Of a DNA stretch of 64,000 nt, positions 52,608-61,115 are shown piece after piece (positions within the stretch are counted from its first letter, which is position 1; every line of letters begins with the position of its first letter). This DNA comes from Vibrio crassostreae (GTDB lineage: Bacteria; Pseudomonadota; Gammaproteobacteria; Enterobacterales; Vibrionaceae). The notes below the pieces were generated by a model. That model was not told the origin of the DNA. It saw only the letters and a program-made list of their open reading frames with translations, and did no database searches. Made by a program: the position numbers and the translations under genes. The DNA lies in the NCBI RefSeq assembly GCF_024347415.1, contig NZ_AP025476.1, positions 3,162,001-3,226,000 of the forward strand. The letters run 5' to 3'.

Positions 52608-53126
52608 ATGGAATACAACACTTCAGCACTGTGCGACATATATTTGGATCAAGTTGATGTCGTGGAACCAATGTTCAGCAACTTCGGTGGACGAGCATCC
52701 TTCGCAGGACAGATCACGACATTAAAGTGTTTTGAAGACAACGCTTTGATTCGCTCTGTACTAGAGCAAGATGGTCTGGGGCGTGTGTTGTTAATCGACG
52801 GTGGTGGCTCACTGCGTAAAGCGCTGATTGATGCTGAGATTGCCCTACTTGCCGAAGACAATGAGTGGGAAGGTATTGTGGTTTACGGCTGTGTTCGTGA
52901 AGTCGATGAGCTTGAAGACATGAACTTAGGCATCCAAGCCTTGGCTTCTATTCCCGTTGGTGCGAGCCAAGAGGGTGTCGGTGAGTTAGACGTTCCAGTG
53001 AACTTTGGTAGCGTGACCTTCTTACCAGAAGATTACCTCTACGCCGACAACACCGGTATCATTCTTTCAGCCGAACCTCTAGATGTAGAACTCGATCTGG
53101 ATGTTGAGGAAGAAGAGGTCGAGTAA
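52608..53126 (+). CDS. rraA: RraA, regulator of ribonuclease E activity
   Basis: This 172-aa trimeric protein binds the C-terminal region of RNase E and lowers RNA decay. It reads [29 protein letters not shown], with the [17 protein letters not shown] and [14 protein letters not shown] blocks of the RraA/MenG family, and an acidic C-terminus. It is no methyltransferase despite the older MenG name. It is 73 bp downstream of menA and converges with zapB over a shared terminator. Confidence 0.96.
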   Translation: MEYNTSALCDIYLDQVDVVEPMFSNFGGRASFAGQITTLKCFEDNALIRSVLEQDGLGRVLLIDGGGSLRKALIDAEIALLAEDNEWEGIVVYGCVREVDELEDMNLGIQALASIPVGASQEGVGELDVPVNFGSVTFLPEDYLYADNTGIILSAEPLDVELDLDVEEEEVE

Positions 53127-53186
53127 CTCACTCGGCTTTGAATACTAAAACAAAGCATAAGAATACGAAGTATTAGAACGCAAACA

Positions 53187-53220
53187 AAAACGCCCGCTAC
53201 TGAGTAGCGGGCGTTTTTTT
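53187..53220. terminator. Bidirectional terminator between rraA and zapB
   Basis: AACGCCCGCTA and TAGCGGGCGTT perfect arms with flanking A and T runs and a 5-nt loop CTGAG. Confidence 0.93.
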
Positions 53221-53236
53221 AAATCTGAAGAGTCGA

Positions 53237-53479
53237 TTACTCTACTTCATCCATTTTACCAAGAAGGTTACGGATGCGATCTTGCCATGCTGAATGCTCT
53301 TCCTGCATTTGCTGAGTTTTTTGCTCTAGTTCGTGACGGCTTGCTTTTAGCTCACCAGCTTCTGTTGCTAGTGCTTGTTTCTCTTCTTTAAGCTCTTCCA
53401 CTTCCATTTGAAGAAGTGCAATTGTATCTACTGCTGTTTGAATTTTTGCTTCTAGCTGCTCTAGTACTTCAAAAGACAT
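53237..53479 (-). CDS. zapB: Cell division protein ZapB
   Basis: This 80-aa protein is almost entirely coiled coil (MSFEVLEQLEAKIQTAVDTI, LLQMEVEELKEEKQALATEA), matching ZapB in length and pattern. ZapB binds ZapA at the Z ring and helps link it to the terminus region. It lies on minus between rraA and glpX, the conserved location. Confidence 0.95.
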   Translation of the reverse strand: MSFEVLEQLEAKIQTAVDTIALLQMEVEELKEEKQALATEAGELKASRHELEQKTQQMQEEHSAWQDRIRNLLGKMDEVE

Positions 53480-53803
53480 TCTGGCCTACCTTTAAGTTAT
53501 CCGTTTGATGGTGAAGGTTCACTCCACTTATTTCCCCATTCTACTCAGCAGAGCAAGGATAAACACTCAATATATTCGATATTTTGCGCCATTCGATGAA
53601 AAAAACAGCGCTTTTTACCGAATATTGACGTGAACGATTAGCGACACAACGGCAAACCGATTATTTTGATGAATAATAACTGTTTTCCACTGCGAATTGA
53701 TCGAGAGCAATCTCCAAAAAACAAAAAGGCAAACGTTTCCTTTTGGATATGGTAAAATTCGCCGCGAAATTTCTATTCCCCCTTTGAAAATTTTGGAGTC
53801 CGC
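53480..53803. promoter_or_regulatory. zapB-glpX divergent promoter region
   Basis: The 324 bp separate divergent zapB and glpX. E. coli has glpF and glpK at this place; here they are absent. The main signal is the LacI-family-like operator at 53727-53742. A TAAAAT element at 53753-53758 may be the glpX -10. No small gene is seen. Confidence 0.5.
53727..53742 (+). promoter_or_regulatory. PurR-like operator upstream of glpX
   Basis: AGGCAAACGTTTCCTT fits every fixed position of the PurR consensus AnGCAAnCGnTTnCnT. It lies 62-77 bp upstream of the glpX ATG. Other LacI-family regulators (Cra, CytR) use similar central CG palindromes and are alternatives. Confidence 0.5.
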
Positions 53804-54811
53804 ATGAAACGCGATTTAGCAATGTCATTCTCTCGTGTCACAGAAGGTGCAGCACTAGCTGGTTACAAGTGGCTTGGCCGTGGCGATAAAAACGCTGCAG
53901 ATGGCGCTGCTGTAGAAGTAATGCGTAGCCTATTAAACAAAACCGAAATTAGCGGTGAGATTGTTATCGGCGAAGGTGAGATCGATGATGCACCTATGCT
54001 GTACATCGGCGAAAACGTAGGTGTGGGCGGCGACGCTGTCGACATCGCAGTTGATCCAATTGAAGGGACACGCATGACAGCTATGGGCCAATCAAATGCA
54101 TTGGCTGTATTGGCTGCAGGCGAAAAAGGCAGCTTCCTTAAAGCGCCTGATATGTACATGGAGAAGTTGGTTGTAGGCCCAGGTGCTAAAGGCGTGATTG
54201 ACCTAGAACTACCACTAACAGAAAACCTAGAAAACATTGCGAAAGCACTAGGTAAAACACTCGATACTCTAGTCGTAACCACACTGGCAAAGCCTCGTCA
54301 CGATCAAGTCATCGCCGACATGCAAGCTATGGGCGTTCGTGTATTCGCTGTGCCAGACGGTGATGTTGCGGCTTCTATCTTAACGTGTATGCCAGACAGC
54401 GAAGTGGACGTCATGTACTGCATCGGCGGCGCACCTGAAGGTGTGGTTTCTGCCGCGGTAATTCGCGCACTTGATGGTGATATGCACGGTCGTCTTCTAC
54501 CTCGTCACGAAGTGAAAGGCGACACAGCAGAAAACCGTAAGCACGGTGAACTTGAACTTGAGCGCTGCGCAGAAATGGGCGTAACGGCGGGTATCGTGTT
54601 GAAGATGGAAGACATGGCACGCAGCGACAACGTTGTATTCTCAGCAACGGGCATCACTAAGGGTGACTTACTAGAAGGCATTACTCGTCAGGGTAATATC
54701 GCAACCACAGAAACTCTGCTTATCCGTGGCCGCTGCCGTACGATTCGCCGCATCAAATCTATCCACTACCTAGAGCGTAAAGATCCAGAAGTAGTAGGTC
54801 ATATCCTGTAA
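53804..54811 (+). CDS. glpX: Class II fructose-1,6-bisphosphatase
   Basis: This 335-aa metal-dependent phosphatase hydrolyses fructose 1,6-bisphosphate in gluconeogenesis. It reads MKRDLAMSFSRVTEGAALAG, with GEGEIDDAPMLYIGE, DIAVDPIEGTRMTAMGQSNALA (catalytic Asp/Glu cluster) and CIGGAPEGVVSAAVIRAL. GGAG lies before the ATG. In E. coli it ends the glpFKX operon, but here it is alone, so its regulation is probably separate from glycerol uptake. Confidence 0.96.
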   Translation: MKRDLAMSFSRVTEGAALAGYKWLGRGDKNAADGAAVEVMRSLLNKTEISGEIVIGEGEIDDAPMLYIGENVGVGGDAVDIAVDPIEGTRMTAMGQSNALAVLAAGEKGSFLKAPDMYMEKLVVGPGAKGVIDLELPLTENLENIAKALGKTLDTLVVTTLAKPRHDQVIADMQAMGVRVFAVPDGDVAASILTCMPDSEVDVMYCIGGAPEGVVSAAVIRALDGDMHGRLLPRHEVKGDTAENRKHGELELERCAEMGVTAGIVLKMEDMARSDNVVFSATGITKGDLLEGITRQGNIATTETLLIRGRCRTIRRIKSIHYLERKDPEVVGHIL

Positions 54812-54840
54812 GTCTAAACTCGGTGAAACAGAATATTCGA

Positions 54841-54875
54841 AGGCTGATACCAAGTATCAGCCTTTTGTTTTTATT
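54841..54875 (+). terminator. Intrinsic terminator after glpX
   Basis: GGCTGATAC and GTATCAGCC perfect arms with loop CAA are followed by TTTTGTTTTTATT. Confidence 0.92.
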
Positions 54876-54908
54876 GGCGCACCAGAATCTCACCATGGCT
54901 GCCGATAG

Positions 54909-54973
54909 AGTAAAACGCGAGCTATAAAGTAAAACGCGAGCTATAGAGTAAATCATCATCAATATAGTAAATG
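54909..54973. repeat. Four-unit 19-bp phased repeat upstream of the SufR-like regulator
   Basis: AGTAAA begins at 54909, 54928, 54947 and 54966, exactly 19 bp apart each time. Units 1 and 2 are identical over AGTAAAACGCGAGCTATA. Units 3 and 4 keep AGTAAAT and the preceding TATA-like bases. The array ends about 57 bp before the regulator's start, which suits tandem operator sites. Confidence 0.7.
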
Positions 54974-55029
54974 GTTTGCTTTATAAACACCTTGCCTCAT
55001 AATAGTAAGGTTCATGAGGTAGGGATAGT

Positions 55030-55650
55030 ATGAAAACAAGCGACAAAATCTTACAGACCATTAAGCGTCAAGGCGCGGTAACCGCGAAACAACTGTCAGA
55101 AGAATTTGGCATGACGACAATGGGTGCAAGGCAACATCTGCAAAGCCTGGAAGATGACGGTATTCTTGCGTTTCATGATGTGAAAGTGAAGGTGGGTCGC
55201 CCGACTCGCCACTGGTCCCTGACTCAACAAGGCCACAGCCAATTTACAGACCGACATGGTGAACTCACTATTCAAGTGATTGATGCTGTGGAAAATCTAT
55301 TTGGTAAAGAAGGGCTGGCTAAGGTTGCGGCCGAGCGTGAACAACACACACTAAAGCAGTATCAAACTGCGCTATCTGACTGTGATTCACTCATCAGCAA
55401 ACTTAAAAAACTCACCCAGCTTCGTGAAGACGAAGGCTACATGGCAGAGCTTCAAGAGCATGACGATCACTACATCTTGATTGAGAACCACTGCCCTATC
55501 TGCAAGGCTGCAACTCGCTGCCCTAGCCTGTGCCAATCTGAGCTCAATGTGTTTACTGAGTTACTAAAAGATGAGTGCCACGTAAGCCGTACAGAGCACA
55601 TAATTGCTGGCGAGAGACGCTGCACTTACACCTTAACACCCGCACTTTGA
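55030..55650 (+). CDS. SufR-like iron-sulfur winged-helix regulator
   Basis: The 206-aa product has an N-terminal winged helix (about residues 1-75: TSDKILQTIKRQGAVTAKQL, MGARQHLQSLEDDG, VKVGRPTRHWSLTQQG). A helical middle follows, then a C-terminal Cys-rich domain with C155, C158, C164, C168, C183 and C198. The set C155-x12-C168-x14-C183-x14-C198 matches the cluster-binding pattern known for SufR-family Fe-S repressors. I infer an Fe-S or metal sensor. No suf or isc genes are adjacent; the likely target is its own promoter, where a 19-bp phased repeat lies, or distant genes. Confidence 0.75.
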   Translation: MKTSDKILQTIKRQGAVTAKQLSEEFGMTTMGARQHLQSLEDDGILAFHDVKVKVGRPTRHWSLTQQGHSQFTDRHGELTIQVIDAVENLFGKEGLAKVAAEREQHTLKQYQTALSDCDSLISKLKKLTQLREDEGYMAELQEHDDHYILIENHCPICKAATRCPSLCQSELNVFTELLKDECHVSRTEHIIAGERRCTYTLTPAL

Positions 55651-55769
55651 TCGTAACGATAAACGGTTGATGCTGTCTCAATATTGAGAAAATGCAAATA
55701 GATTAAAATTTGTACAGTTTTCTTTCTTAAGCTTATAGCATATGAAACACGCTTAATGCTAAGGAAGGA

Positions 55770-56120
55770 ATGATGGCGCATCCTCAACCCGCTCAAAAAC
55801 TGCCACCCTTTGACGAACTTGTCCAACTCGCGAAAAGCGATCCTAAAGCATTCAACCAATTCAAACACGAGATGTGCGAACAGATGATTTGTTCGGCTTC
55901 AGAGACCATGCAAGGTAGGCTTCGCGCTCAACAAAGTCACATCGACTTAGTGGTTAGTCGCTGTAAAAACCCACACCATGCCAATGTCGTGCTCATGCAA
56001 GAGTTGCGCTGTCAGGTCTGTAAGTTCCAAGATGCACTCGAAGGGCGCAGCGGCTTTGAAGAATCTCTGCCTGAAAATATCGTGCCTTTTAAGCCGAATA
56101 CCGAACCTAAAATGTACTGA
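55770..56120 (+). CDS. DUF3135 family protein
   Basis: This 116-aa soluble protein has the opening LPPFDELVQLAKSDPKAFNQFK, then a helical region with QGRLRAQQSHIDLVVSRCKNPHHANVVLMQ and a CQVC pair. It matches my recollection of DUF3135, a small gamma-proteobacterial family with no established function. Two adjacent ATGs (55770, 55773) follow AAGGAAGG; the second has better spacing. It lies downstream of the SufR-like gene but about 120 bp away, so co-transcription is uncertain. Confidence 0.75.
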   Translation: MMAHPQPAQKLPPFDELVQLAKSDPKAFNQFKHEMCEQMICSASETMQGRLRAQQSHIDLVVSRCKNPHHANVVLMQELRCQVCKFQDALEGRSGFEESLPENIVPFKPNTEPKMY

Positions 56121-56144
56121 AAGTAGCAAGGCATTAAAAAGAAA

Positions 56145-56168
56145 AAAGGGAGCCTAATGCTCCCTTCT
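56145..56168. terminator. Bidirectional terminator after the DUF3135 gene
   Basis: AAGGGAGC and GCTCCCTT arms with loop CTAAT, A-rich before and T-rich after, sit between convergent genes. Confidence 0.8.
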
Positions 56169-56174
56169 TATCTA

Positions 56175-56603
56175 TCAATATTTACATGGGTCTTCGCCGT
56201 AGTCATTACGGCCTTCAGTGCCCTTCAACAAGCCACACTCAATCAGAATCCATAAGCCACACACTAATGCCGCGACGGTTGCCGCCATATGAATTGGCGA
56301 TACCGGCTCTGTGGTAGTCGCAGCCATTGGCGAAGCTAAACGACCCAGTACTAGCGGCACATTTAGCAATAGCCAGTAATTCGACTTATTGCGGTCGTGC
56401 CAGCGCTTAGCGGTGACCGCAAGATCTGGGATCACAAGCATCAATAGGAAGATTGGTAGCAGGATATACGAATAAGCAGGGAACAACACAGAGATACCAG
56501 AAGCAAAACCAGTAATCGCTATGTAGTAGAAAATATTCCAAATCCAGTAAGTCTTACGACCAATTCTCCCCTTGAAAGAGAGCAGTAAATCTTTCATCGA
56601 CAT
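56175..56603 (-). CDS. DUF805 family inner-membrane protein
   Basis: This 142-aa protein starts MSMKDLLLSFKGRIGRKTYWIWN, the FxGRIGRxxYW signature of DUF805 membrane proteins (E. coli YhaH/YhaI type). Four hydrophobic helices are visible (about 22-42, 44-62, 75-92, 103-125), with AKRWHDRNKSNYW between the second and third. Function is unknown. It converges with the DUF3135 gene and follows the CHMI gene by 45 bp on the same strand. Confidence 0.88.
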   Translation of the reverse strand: MSMKDLLLSFKGRIGRKTYWIWNIFYYIAITGFASGISVLFPAYSYILLPIFLLMLVIPDLAVTAKRWHDRNKSNYWLLLNVPLVLGRLASPMAATTTEPVSPIHMAATVAALVCGLWILIECGLLKGTEGRNDYGEDPCKY

Positions 56604-56648
56604 CTTAAATACTCAAATTTATACGCCGCTAAAAGTCAGCAGCAATGG

Positions 56649-56996
56649 TTAGTTTATTACTTTTTGAAAGCAACTTTTATCCATATCACGAATATTCACC
56701 GTTAAGCTTCTTACATGACTCGCTTGCTCTTGCAGGATCTGCATTAACGATCGTGACAATTCTCGCTTTTGCTCTTCCGTTCGTCCCGAAAGTAACTCAA
56801 AGCTGATATGAATAAAGTCTACACTATCTTCCTCATCACCGACCAACCAATTATGGCAACGCAGTGAACGAGACTTCACTGATGGCACATCAAACAAGCC
56901 ACATGTGAGAGCGACTTGGTGGAGATCTTCCAGTAAGCCTTGGATATTCACTCGCTCATCCACTGAATTGGAGTACTCTAGAACTAGATTCGGCAT
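56649..56996 (-). CDS. 5-carboxymethyl-2-hydroxymuconate isomerase-family protein
   Basis: This 115-aa tautomerase-superfamily protein starts MPNLVLEYSNSVDE, so Pro becomes the N-terminal catalytic residue. RSLRCHNWLVGDEEDSVDFIHI and GRTEEQKRELSRSLMQIL are typical of the CHMI family (HpaF type). HpaF isomerises a ring-cleavage product of homoprotocatechuate, but no other aromatic-catabolism gene is here, so the physiological role is open. AGGAAG precedes the ATG. It probably shares a transcript with the DUF805 gene. Confidence 0.85.
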   Translation of the reverse strand: MPNLVLEYSNSVDERVNIQGLLEDLHQVALTCGLFDVPSVKSRSLRCHNWLVGDEEDSVDFIHISFELLSGRTEEQKRELSRSLMQILQEQASHVRSLTVNIRDMDKSCFQKVIN

Positions 56997-57245
56997 TGTT
57001 ACTTCCTGTTGTTAACGCAATCGTTTGTCCCTTAATAACAACTAACGATGAAAAATCCGAGAAGTTAGCTATTATTCTGTCTGCCGGATCACTGATATAT
57101 GCTCAAAATCTACTCTGACCATTGAGTAAGATCCAAGAAAGTCATGACCACAGTCATGATCTGTTGATATTAATCTGTTATATTATTTCGTAATAAAGTT
57201 TACTTTTTTACATTCGATTTATTTAAATACTTTGGAGATATTCCT

Positions 57246-58022
57246 ATGCGTCATCCTGTAGTTATGGGTAACTGGAAACTAAACGGCAGCAAAGAAATGG
57301 TTGTTGATCTACTAAACGGTCTTAACGCTGAACTTGAAGGCGTAACAGGCGTAGACGTAGCAGTTGCTCCACCAGCACTTTTCGTTGATCTTGCTGAGCG
57401 TACGCTTACTGAAGCGGGCAGCGCGATCATCCTAGGTGCTCAAAACTCTGACCTAAACAACAGCGGTGCATTCACTGGCGACATGTCTCCAGCAATGCTT
57501 AAAGAGTTCGGCGCATCTCACATCATCATCGGTCACTCTGAGCGTCGTGAATACCACAACGAATCAGATGAGTTCGTAGCTAAGAAATTCGCATTCCTAA
57601 AAGAGAACGGCCTAACTCCAGTTCTTTGTATCGGTGAATCTGAAGCACAAAACGAAGCAGGCGAAACTGTTGCTGTATGTGCTCGTCAACTTGACGCTGT
57701 TATCAACACTCAAGGTGTTGAAGCTCTTGAAGGCGCTATCATCGCTTACGAACCAATCTGGGCTATCGGTACTGGTAAAGCAGCTACAGCTGAAGATGCA
57801 CAACGCATCCACGCTCAAATCCGTGCACACATCGCAGAGAAATCTGAAGAAGTTGCTAAGAAAGTTGTTATCCAATACGGCGGTTCTGTTAAGCCAGAAA
57901 ACGCAGCAGCTTACTTCGCACAACCAGACATCGACGGTGCTCTAGTTGGCGGCGCAGCTCTAGACGCGAAAAGCTTCGCAGCTATCGCTAAAGCAGCAGC
58001 TGAAGCAAAAGCAAAAGCTTAA
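57246..58022 (+). CDS. tpiA: Triosephosphate isomerase
   Basis: This 258-aa TIM-barrel enzyme interconverts dihydroxyacetone phosphate and glyceraldehyde 3-phosphate. NWKLNGSKE holds the active Asn/Lys near residues 9-11, [11 protein letters not shown] the His near 95 and [16 protein letters not shown] the catalytic Glu near 167. The codon use is strongly biased, as expected for a highly expressed glycolytic gene. TTTGGAG lies upstream of the ATG. It converges with pfkA. Confidence 0.98.
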   Translation: MRHPVVMGNWKLNGSKEMVVDLLNGLNAELEGVTGVDVAVAPPALFVDLAERTLTEAGSAIILGAQNSDLNNSGAFTGDMSPAMLKEFGASHIIIGHSERREYHNESDEFVAKKFAFLKENGLTPVLCIGESEAQNEAGETVAVCARQLDAVINTQGVEALEGAIIAYEPIWAIGTGKAATAEDAQRIHAQIRAHIAEKSEEVAKKVVIQYGGSVKPENAAAYFAQPDIDGALVGGAALDAKSFAAIAKAAAEAKAKA

Positions 58023-58048
58023 TTTAAACGTCACCGTTTAGATTAGAT

Positions 58049-58076
58049 GAAAGGTCAACTTAGGTTGGCCTTTTTT
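58049..58076 (+). terminator. Intrinsic terminator after tpiA
   Basis: AAGGTCAAC and GTTGGCCTT arms (one mismatch) around TTAG are followed by TTTTTTG. Confidence 0.85.
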
Positions 58077-58112
58077 GTTGCCTGTCATTCCAGAAACCTC
58101 AAACGGCAGGCA

Positions 58113-58144
58113 TAAAAAAACCGCTGAACAATCAGCGGTTTTTA
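58113..58144 (-). terminator. Intrinsic terminator after pfkA
   Basis: AAAACCGCTGA and TCAGCGGTTTT arms with loop ACAA are followed on minus by a run of Ts. Confidence 0.88.
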
Positions 58145-58172
58145 AATTCTTTAAGCGAACGCTAGGCGTGAC

Positions 58173-59135
58173 TTAGAACAACTCTTCTGCAACGCGGAAC
58201 AGCTCAGAACGGTCTGGGTTCTGCATGTTCTCGATACAGTCGATGATGTCGTGGTGAACAAGTTCTTCTTTCTCGATACCAACACAACGACCACCGTGAC
58301 CTTCTTGAAGAAGGTGAACAGCGTAGTTACCCATGCGAGAAGCCAGTACACGGTCAAATGCCGTAGGACGACCACCACGTTGGATGTGACCAAGAACCGT
58401 TGCACGAGTTTCACGACCAGTTGAAGATTCGATCTCTTTAGCCAGTTCGTTCGCATCCATCATTAGCTCAGTTAGAGCGATGATTGCGTGCTTCTTACCT
58501 TTAGCAATACCATCTTGGATGTTGCTGATAAGCTGTTCTTTATCTAGGCCAGTCTCTGGAGTAATGATGTACTCACAACCACCCGCGATTGCTGACATAA
58601 GCGTAAGGTCACCACAGTGACGGCCCATGATTTCAACAATAGAAATACGTTGGTGAGAAGAAGACGTGTCACGTAGACGGTCAATTGAATCAATAACAGT
58701 GTTAAGCGCTGTTAGGTAGCCGATTGTGTAGTCAGTACCCGCGATATCGTTATCGATTGTGCCTGGAAGACCGATACATGGGTAACCCATTTCAGTCAGT
58801 TTCTTAGCACCCATGTAAGAACCGTCACCACCGATAACAACAAGTGCTTCGATACCGTGCTTCTTAAGGTTCTCAATGCCTTTCTCACGAACAGCAACGT
58901 CTTTGAACTCAGGGAAACGTGCAGAACCTAAGAAAGTACCACCACGGTTGATCACGTCAGATACGCTTGAACGGTCAAGCTTTTCGATACGGTCTTCAAC
59001 AAGGCCTTGGTAGCCGTCGTAAATGCCGTAAACTTCAATGCCAACTGATAACGCAGTACGAACAACGCCGCGAACTGCTGCGTTCATACCTGGAGCGTCA
59101 CCACCACTGGTCAAAACACCGATCTTCTTAATCAT
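58173..59135 (-). CDS. pfkA: 6-phosphofructokinase
   Basis: This 320-aa ATP-dependent enzyme phosphorylates fructose 6-phosphate, the committed step of glycolysis. It reads [20 protein letters not shown], with GGDGSYMGA for ATP/Mg, the catalytic [14 protein letters not shown] (Asp near 127) and [10 protein letters not shown] for substrate. The longest frame starts with a GTG two codons earlier. The ATG at 59135 follows GAGGGTGA and gives exactly the E. coli length. It converges with tpiA. Confidence 0.97.
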   Translation of the reverse strand: MIKKIGVLTSGGDAPGMNAAVRGVVRTALSVGIEVYGIYDGYQGLVEDRIEKLDRSSVSDVINRGGTFLGSARFPEFKDVAVREKGIENLKKHGIEALVVIGGDGSYMGAKKLTEMGYPCIGLPGTIDNDIAGTDYTIGYLTALNTVIDSIDRLRDTSSSHQRISIVEIMGRHCGDLTLMSAIAGGCEYIITPETGLDKEQLISNIQDGIAKGKKHAIIALTELMMDANELAKEIESSTGRETRATVLGHIQRGGRPTAFDRVLASRMGNYAVHLLQEGHGGRCVGIEKEELVHHDIIDCIENMQNPDRSELFRVAEELF

Positions 59136-59452
59136 GCTCACCCTCGATTTTTGGGAATCTATTATTCAATTCTTGTACTTGCTGATTGTATATCAACAAG
59201 ATTTTAAATCTGTATTTGTGCTTTATGTTACATTTCCTCAAAGGGAATAGCACTTAAATCGCGTAAATTTATGTAACATTTCTACTTCTGTAAGAGTATT
59301 ACAGTTTTACTCAGTAACTTTGTTGATTCACATCAGAATCAACATTAATTGTTACTAAGGTGTTTTTTGAATCACGAAAGAGTTAGTAATTTTTACTCAC
59401 TTTAGTTCAAAAGCCACCCACTTACCATTTGCCAGCTAATTTTTAGCACGCA
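59136..59452. promoter_or_regulatory. pfkA-fieF intergenic region with several palindromes
   Basis: The gap of about 317 bp has ATGTTACAT at 59225-59233 and its complement ATGTAACAT at 59271-59279. CTGTAA-N5-TTACAG lies at 59287-59303, and a perfect hairpin TGTTGATTC/GAATCAACA with a 6-nt loop at 59321-59344, itself flanked by AGTAAC and GTTACT. No frame or known RNA family is recognised. These may be pfkA operators and a fieF 3' structure. Confidence 0.55.
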
Positions 59453-60361
59453 TTACCACGAGTGGAATTTCTGCTGCTTCTCTGGTCCAAATACGACCGA
59501 ATACGGGTCTTGGTGAATTAATACATCAGCATCAGGGAACACCGAGATAAGCTTAGCTTCTACTTCGTCTGAAATGCGATGCGCTTCAATAAGTGGGATA
59601 TTATCTTCTAATTCTAGATGCAGTTGAATGAAGCGAATTGGCCCCGAACGACGCGTTCGTAATTGATGCACACCCAGCACGCCTTCCACGCTCAATGATG
59701 TCTCTTTTATCTGCTTTAGTTCTTCATCAGGCAGCTTATGATCAAGCAGAGACTGAACCGCTTCCATCGCCATTTGATAAGCGCTGTAAAGAATGTAGAT
59801 ACCTATACCGACCGCAAATACAGAGTCCGCTTGGCCAAGCCCAAACCAACTCAATGCCAGTGCCAGCATGATCGCGGCGTTCATATAAAGGTCTGATTGA
59901 TAGTGCAATGAATCGGCTGCAATAGCTTGGCTACCCGTTTTGTTGACCACATGTTTTTGGAAGCGAACCAGACCAAAGGTCATCACTATCGCGAACAGGC
60001 TGACGTAGATACCAATTTCTGGAGAGTTCAGTTCATGAGGTCGGAAGAAGCGCTCAATACCATTGAGAATAAGGAAACATGCTGAGCCTGAAATAAACAT
60101 CGCTTGCGCTAATGCAGCAAGGGATTCGGCCTTACCATGACCAAAGGTGTGCTCTTTGTCGGCAGGCTGCAGAGAGTAGCGAACCACGATAAGGTTAACG
60201 ACAGAGGCTGCGATATCAAGCATGGAGTCCACGACGGAAGCCAACAGACTCACAGAACCTGTCACCCACCACGCTGCGACTTTCACTATCAATAAAATAG
60301 TGGCGATGGTTGTGGCTGCCCAAGCGGCGAGCGTAACTAAACGTGCGTATTCTTGTTTCAT
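59453..60361 (-). CDS. fieF: Cation diffusion facilitator FieF/YiiP
   Basis: This 302-aa inner-membrane antiporter exports Fe(II)/Zn(II) in exchange for protons. Metal-site aspartates D45 and D49 (VVDSMLDIA) and the HYQSD block (near 153-157) are present, followed by a cytoplasmic domain with THDLRTR-like [11 protein letters not shown] and IHLELED. Six membrane helices fit the family. The open frame starts 27 codons earlier, but the ATG at 60361 opens [17 protein letters not shown] in register with E. coli FieF. Its position next to cpxPRA matches enterics. Confidence 0.94.
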   Translation of the reverse strand: MKQEYARLVTLAAWAATTIATILLIVKVAAWWVTGSVSLLASVVDSMLDIAASVVNLIVVRYSLQPADKEHTFGHGKAESLAALAQAMFISGSACFLILNGIERFFRPHELNSPEIGIYVSLFAIVMTFGLVRFQKHVVNKTGSQAIAADSLHYQSDLYMNAAIMLALALSWFGLGQADSVFAVGIGIYILYSAYQMAMEAVQSLLDHKLPDEELKQIKETSLSVEGVLGVHQLRTRRSGPIRFIQLHLELEDNIPLIEAHRISDEVEAKLISVFPDADVLIHQDPYSVVFGPEKQQKFHSW

Positions 60362-60460
60362 AACTTGGCTATAAAGTGACTGATAGCACAAAGTATAACC
60401 CGCAAACAACCAATTGAATATGACAGCCATGATGTAAAACATTCATTTTTAAGGATCAAA

Positions 60461-60486
60461 AAAAGCGGCACACGGCCGCTTCTTTC
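60461..60486 (-). terminator. Intrinsic terminator after cpxP
   Basis: AAGCGG and CCGCTT arms with inner GC pairs, followed on minus by TTTTTTTGATCC. In enteric bacteria the cpxP 3' end yields the CpxQ small RNA; I cannot tell whether that applies here. Confidence 0.82.
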
Positions 60487-60525
60487 TAAACACTTTCATG
60501 CAACGCTGATTTCTCAAGCAATGAA

Positions 60526-61035
60526 TTACTTGTCTTTGTTCATGCGTTTTTCCATTTTGTCAGCACACTTAGTCATGCGCTCTTGTTGGATTTCTTTCAG
60601 TTGAGTCTTTTGCTCAGGTGTTAGTACGCTCATCATTTGATGTTGTTTCTTAAGCATTGCTACGCGACGCTCAGTTTGCTTCTCAACCATTTGGCTTGCT
60701 AGGTCGTTTGCTGCTGCTTCATCGAAGTTGTCAGCCAGTACCAATGCTTGAACTTTCTCTTGATGCGCTTTCATTTTCGCCATCTTGTCAGCTTTATTGC
60801 CTGAGTGTTTTGCTTTCATCTCAGCGCGGTTCGCTTCACGCATCTCTTTTAGTTCTGCTTTTTGAGCATCAGTCAGGTCTAGCTGACGCATCACTTTCTT
60901 ATCGAAGCCGCCACATTTACCGTGCATGCCTTTGTGGTCGCCTTTATCACCACCACCGTAAGCATATGCGCTTGCTGTACCAAAAATAAGTGGAAGTGCC
61001 GCAGCTGCTAGTACAAGTTTCTTAGTCATTTTCAT
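60526..61035 (-). CDS. cpxP: CpxP/Spy-family periplasmic envelope-stress protein
   Basis: This 169-aa periplasmic helical protein has a signal peptide (KKLVLAAAALPLIFGTASAYA, cut near residue 25), a Gly/His/Lys-rich stretch (GGGDKGDHKGMHGKCGG) and two LTxxQ motifs, LDLTDAQKAEL (near 53) and LTPEQKTQL (near 140). CpxP binds the CpxA sensor domain and helps remove misfolded proteins. The His/Met-rich start and divergence from cpxRA with CpxR boxes between them support CpxP over Spy. Two start Mets lie two codons apart. Confidence 0.9.
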   Translation of the reverse strand: MKMTKKLVLAAAALPLIFGTASAYAYGGGDKGDHKGMHGKCGGFDKKVMRQLDLTDAQKAELKEMREANRAEMKAKHSGNKADKMAKMKAHQEKVQALVLADNFDEAAANDLASQMVEKQTERRVAMLKKQHQMMSVLTPEQKTQLKEIQQERMTKCADKMEKRMNKDK

Positions 61036-61115
61036 AATTGTTGCCTCAATTCGGTATAATAAGTCATGTGTTGCGTCTGTTTCTCAGCGCTTGAATATAG
61101 ATTAGTATTTCCCTC

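Noticed and set aside
53863..54282. A 139-codon minus-strand frame
   Set aside because: Antisense to the catalytic part of glpX; no support.
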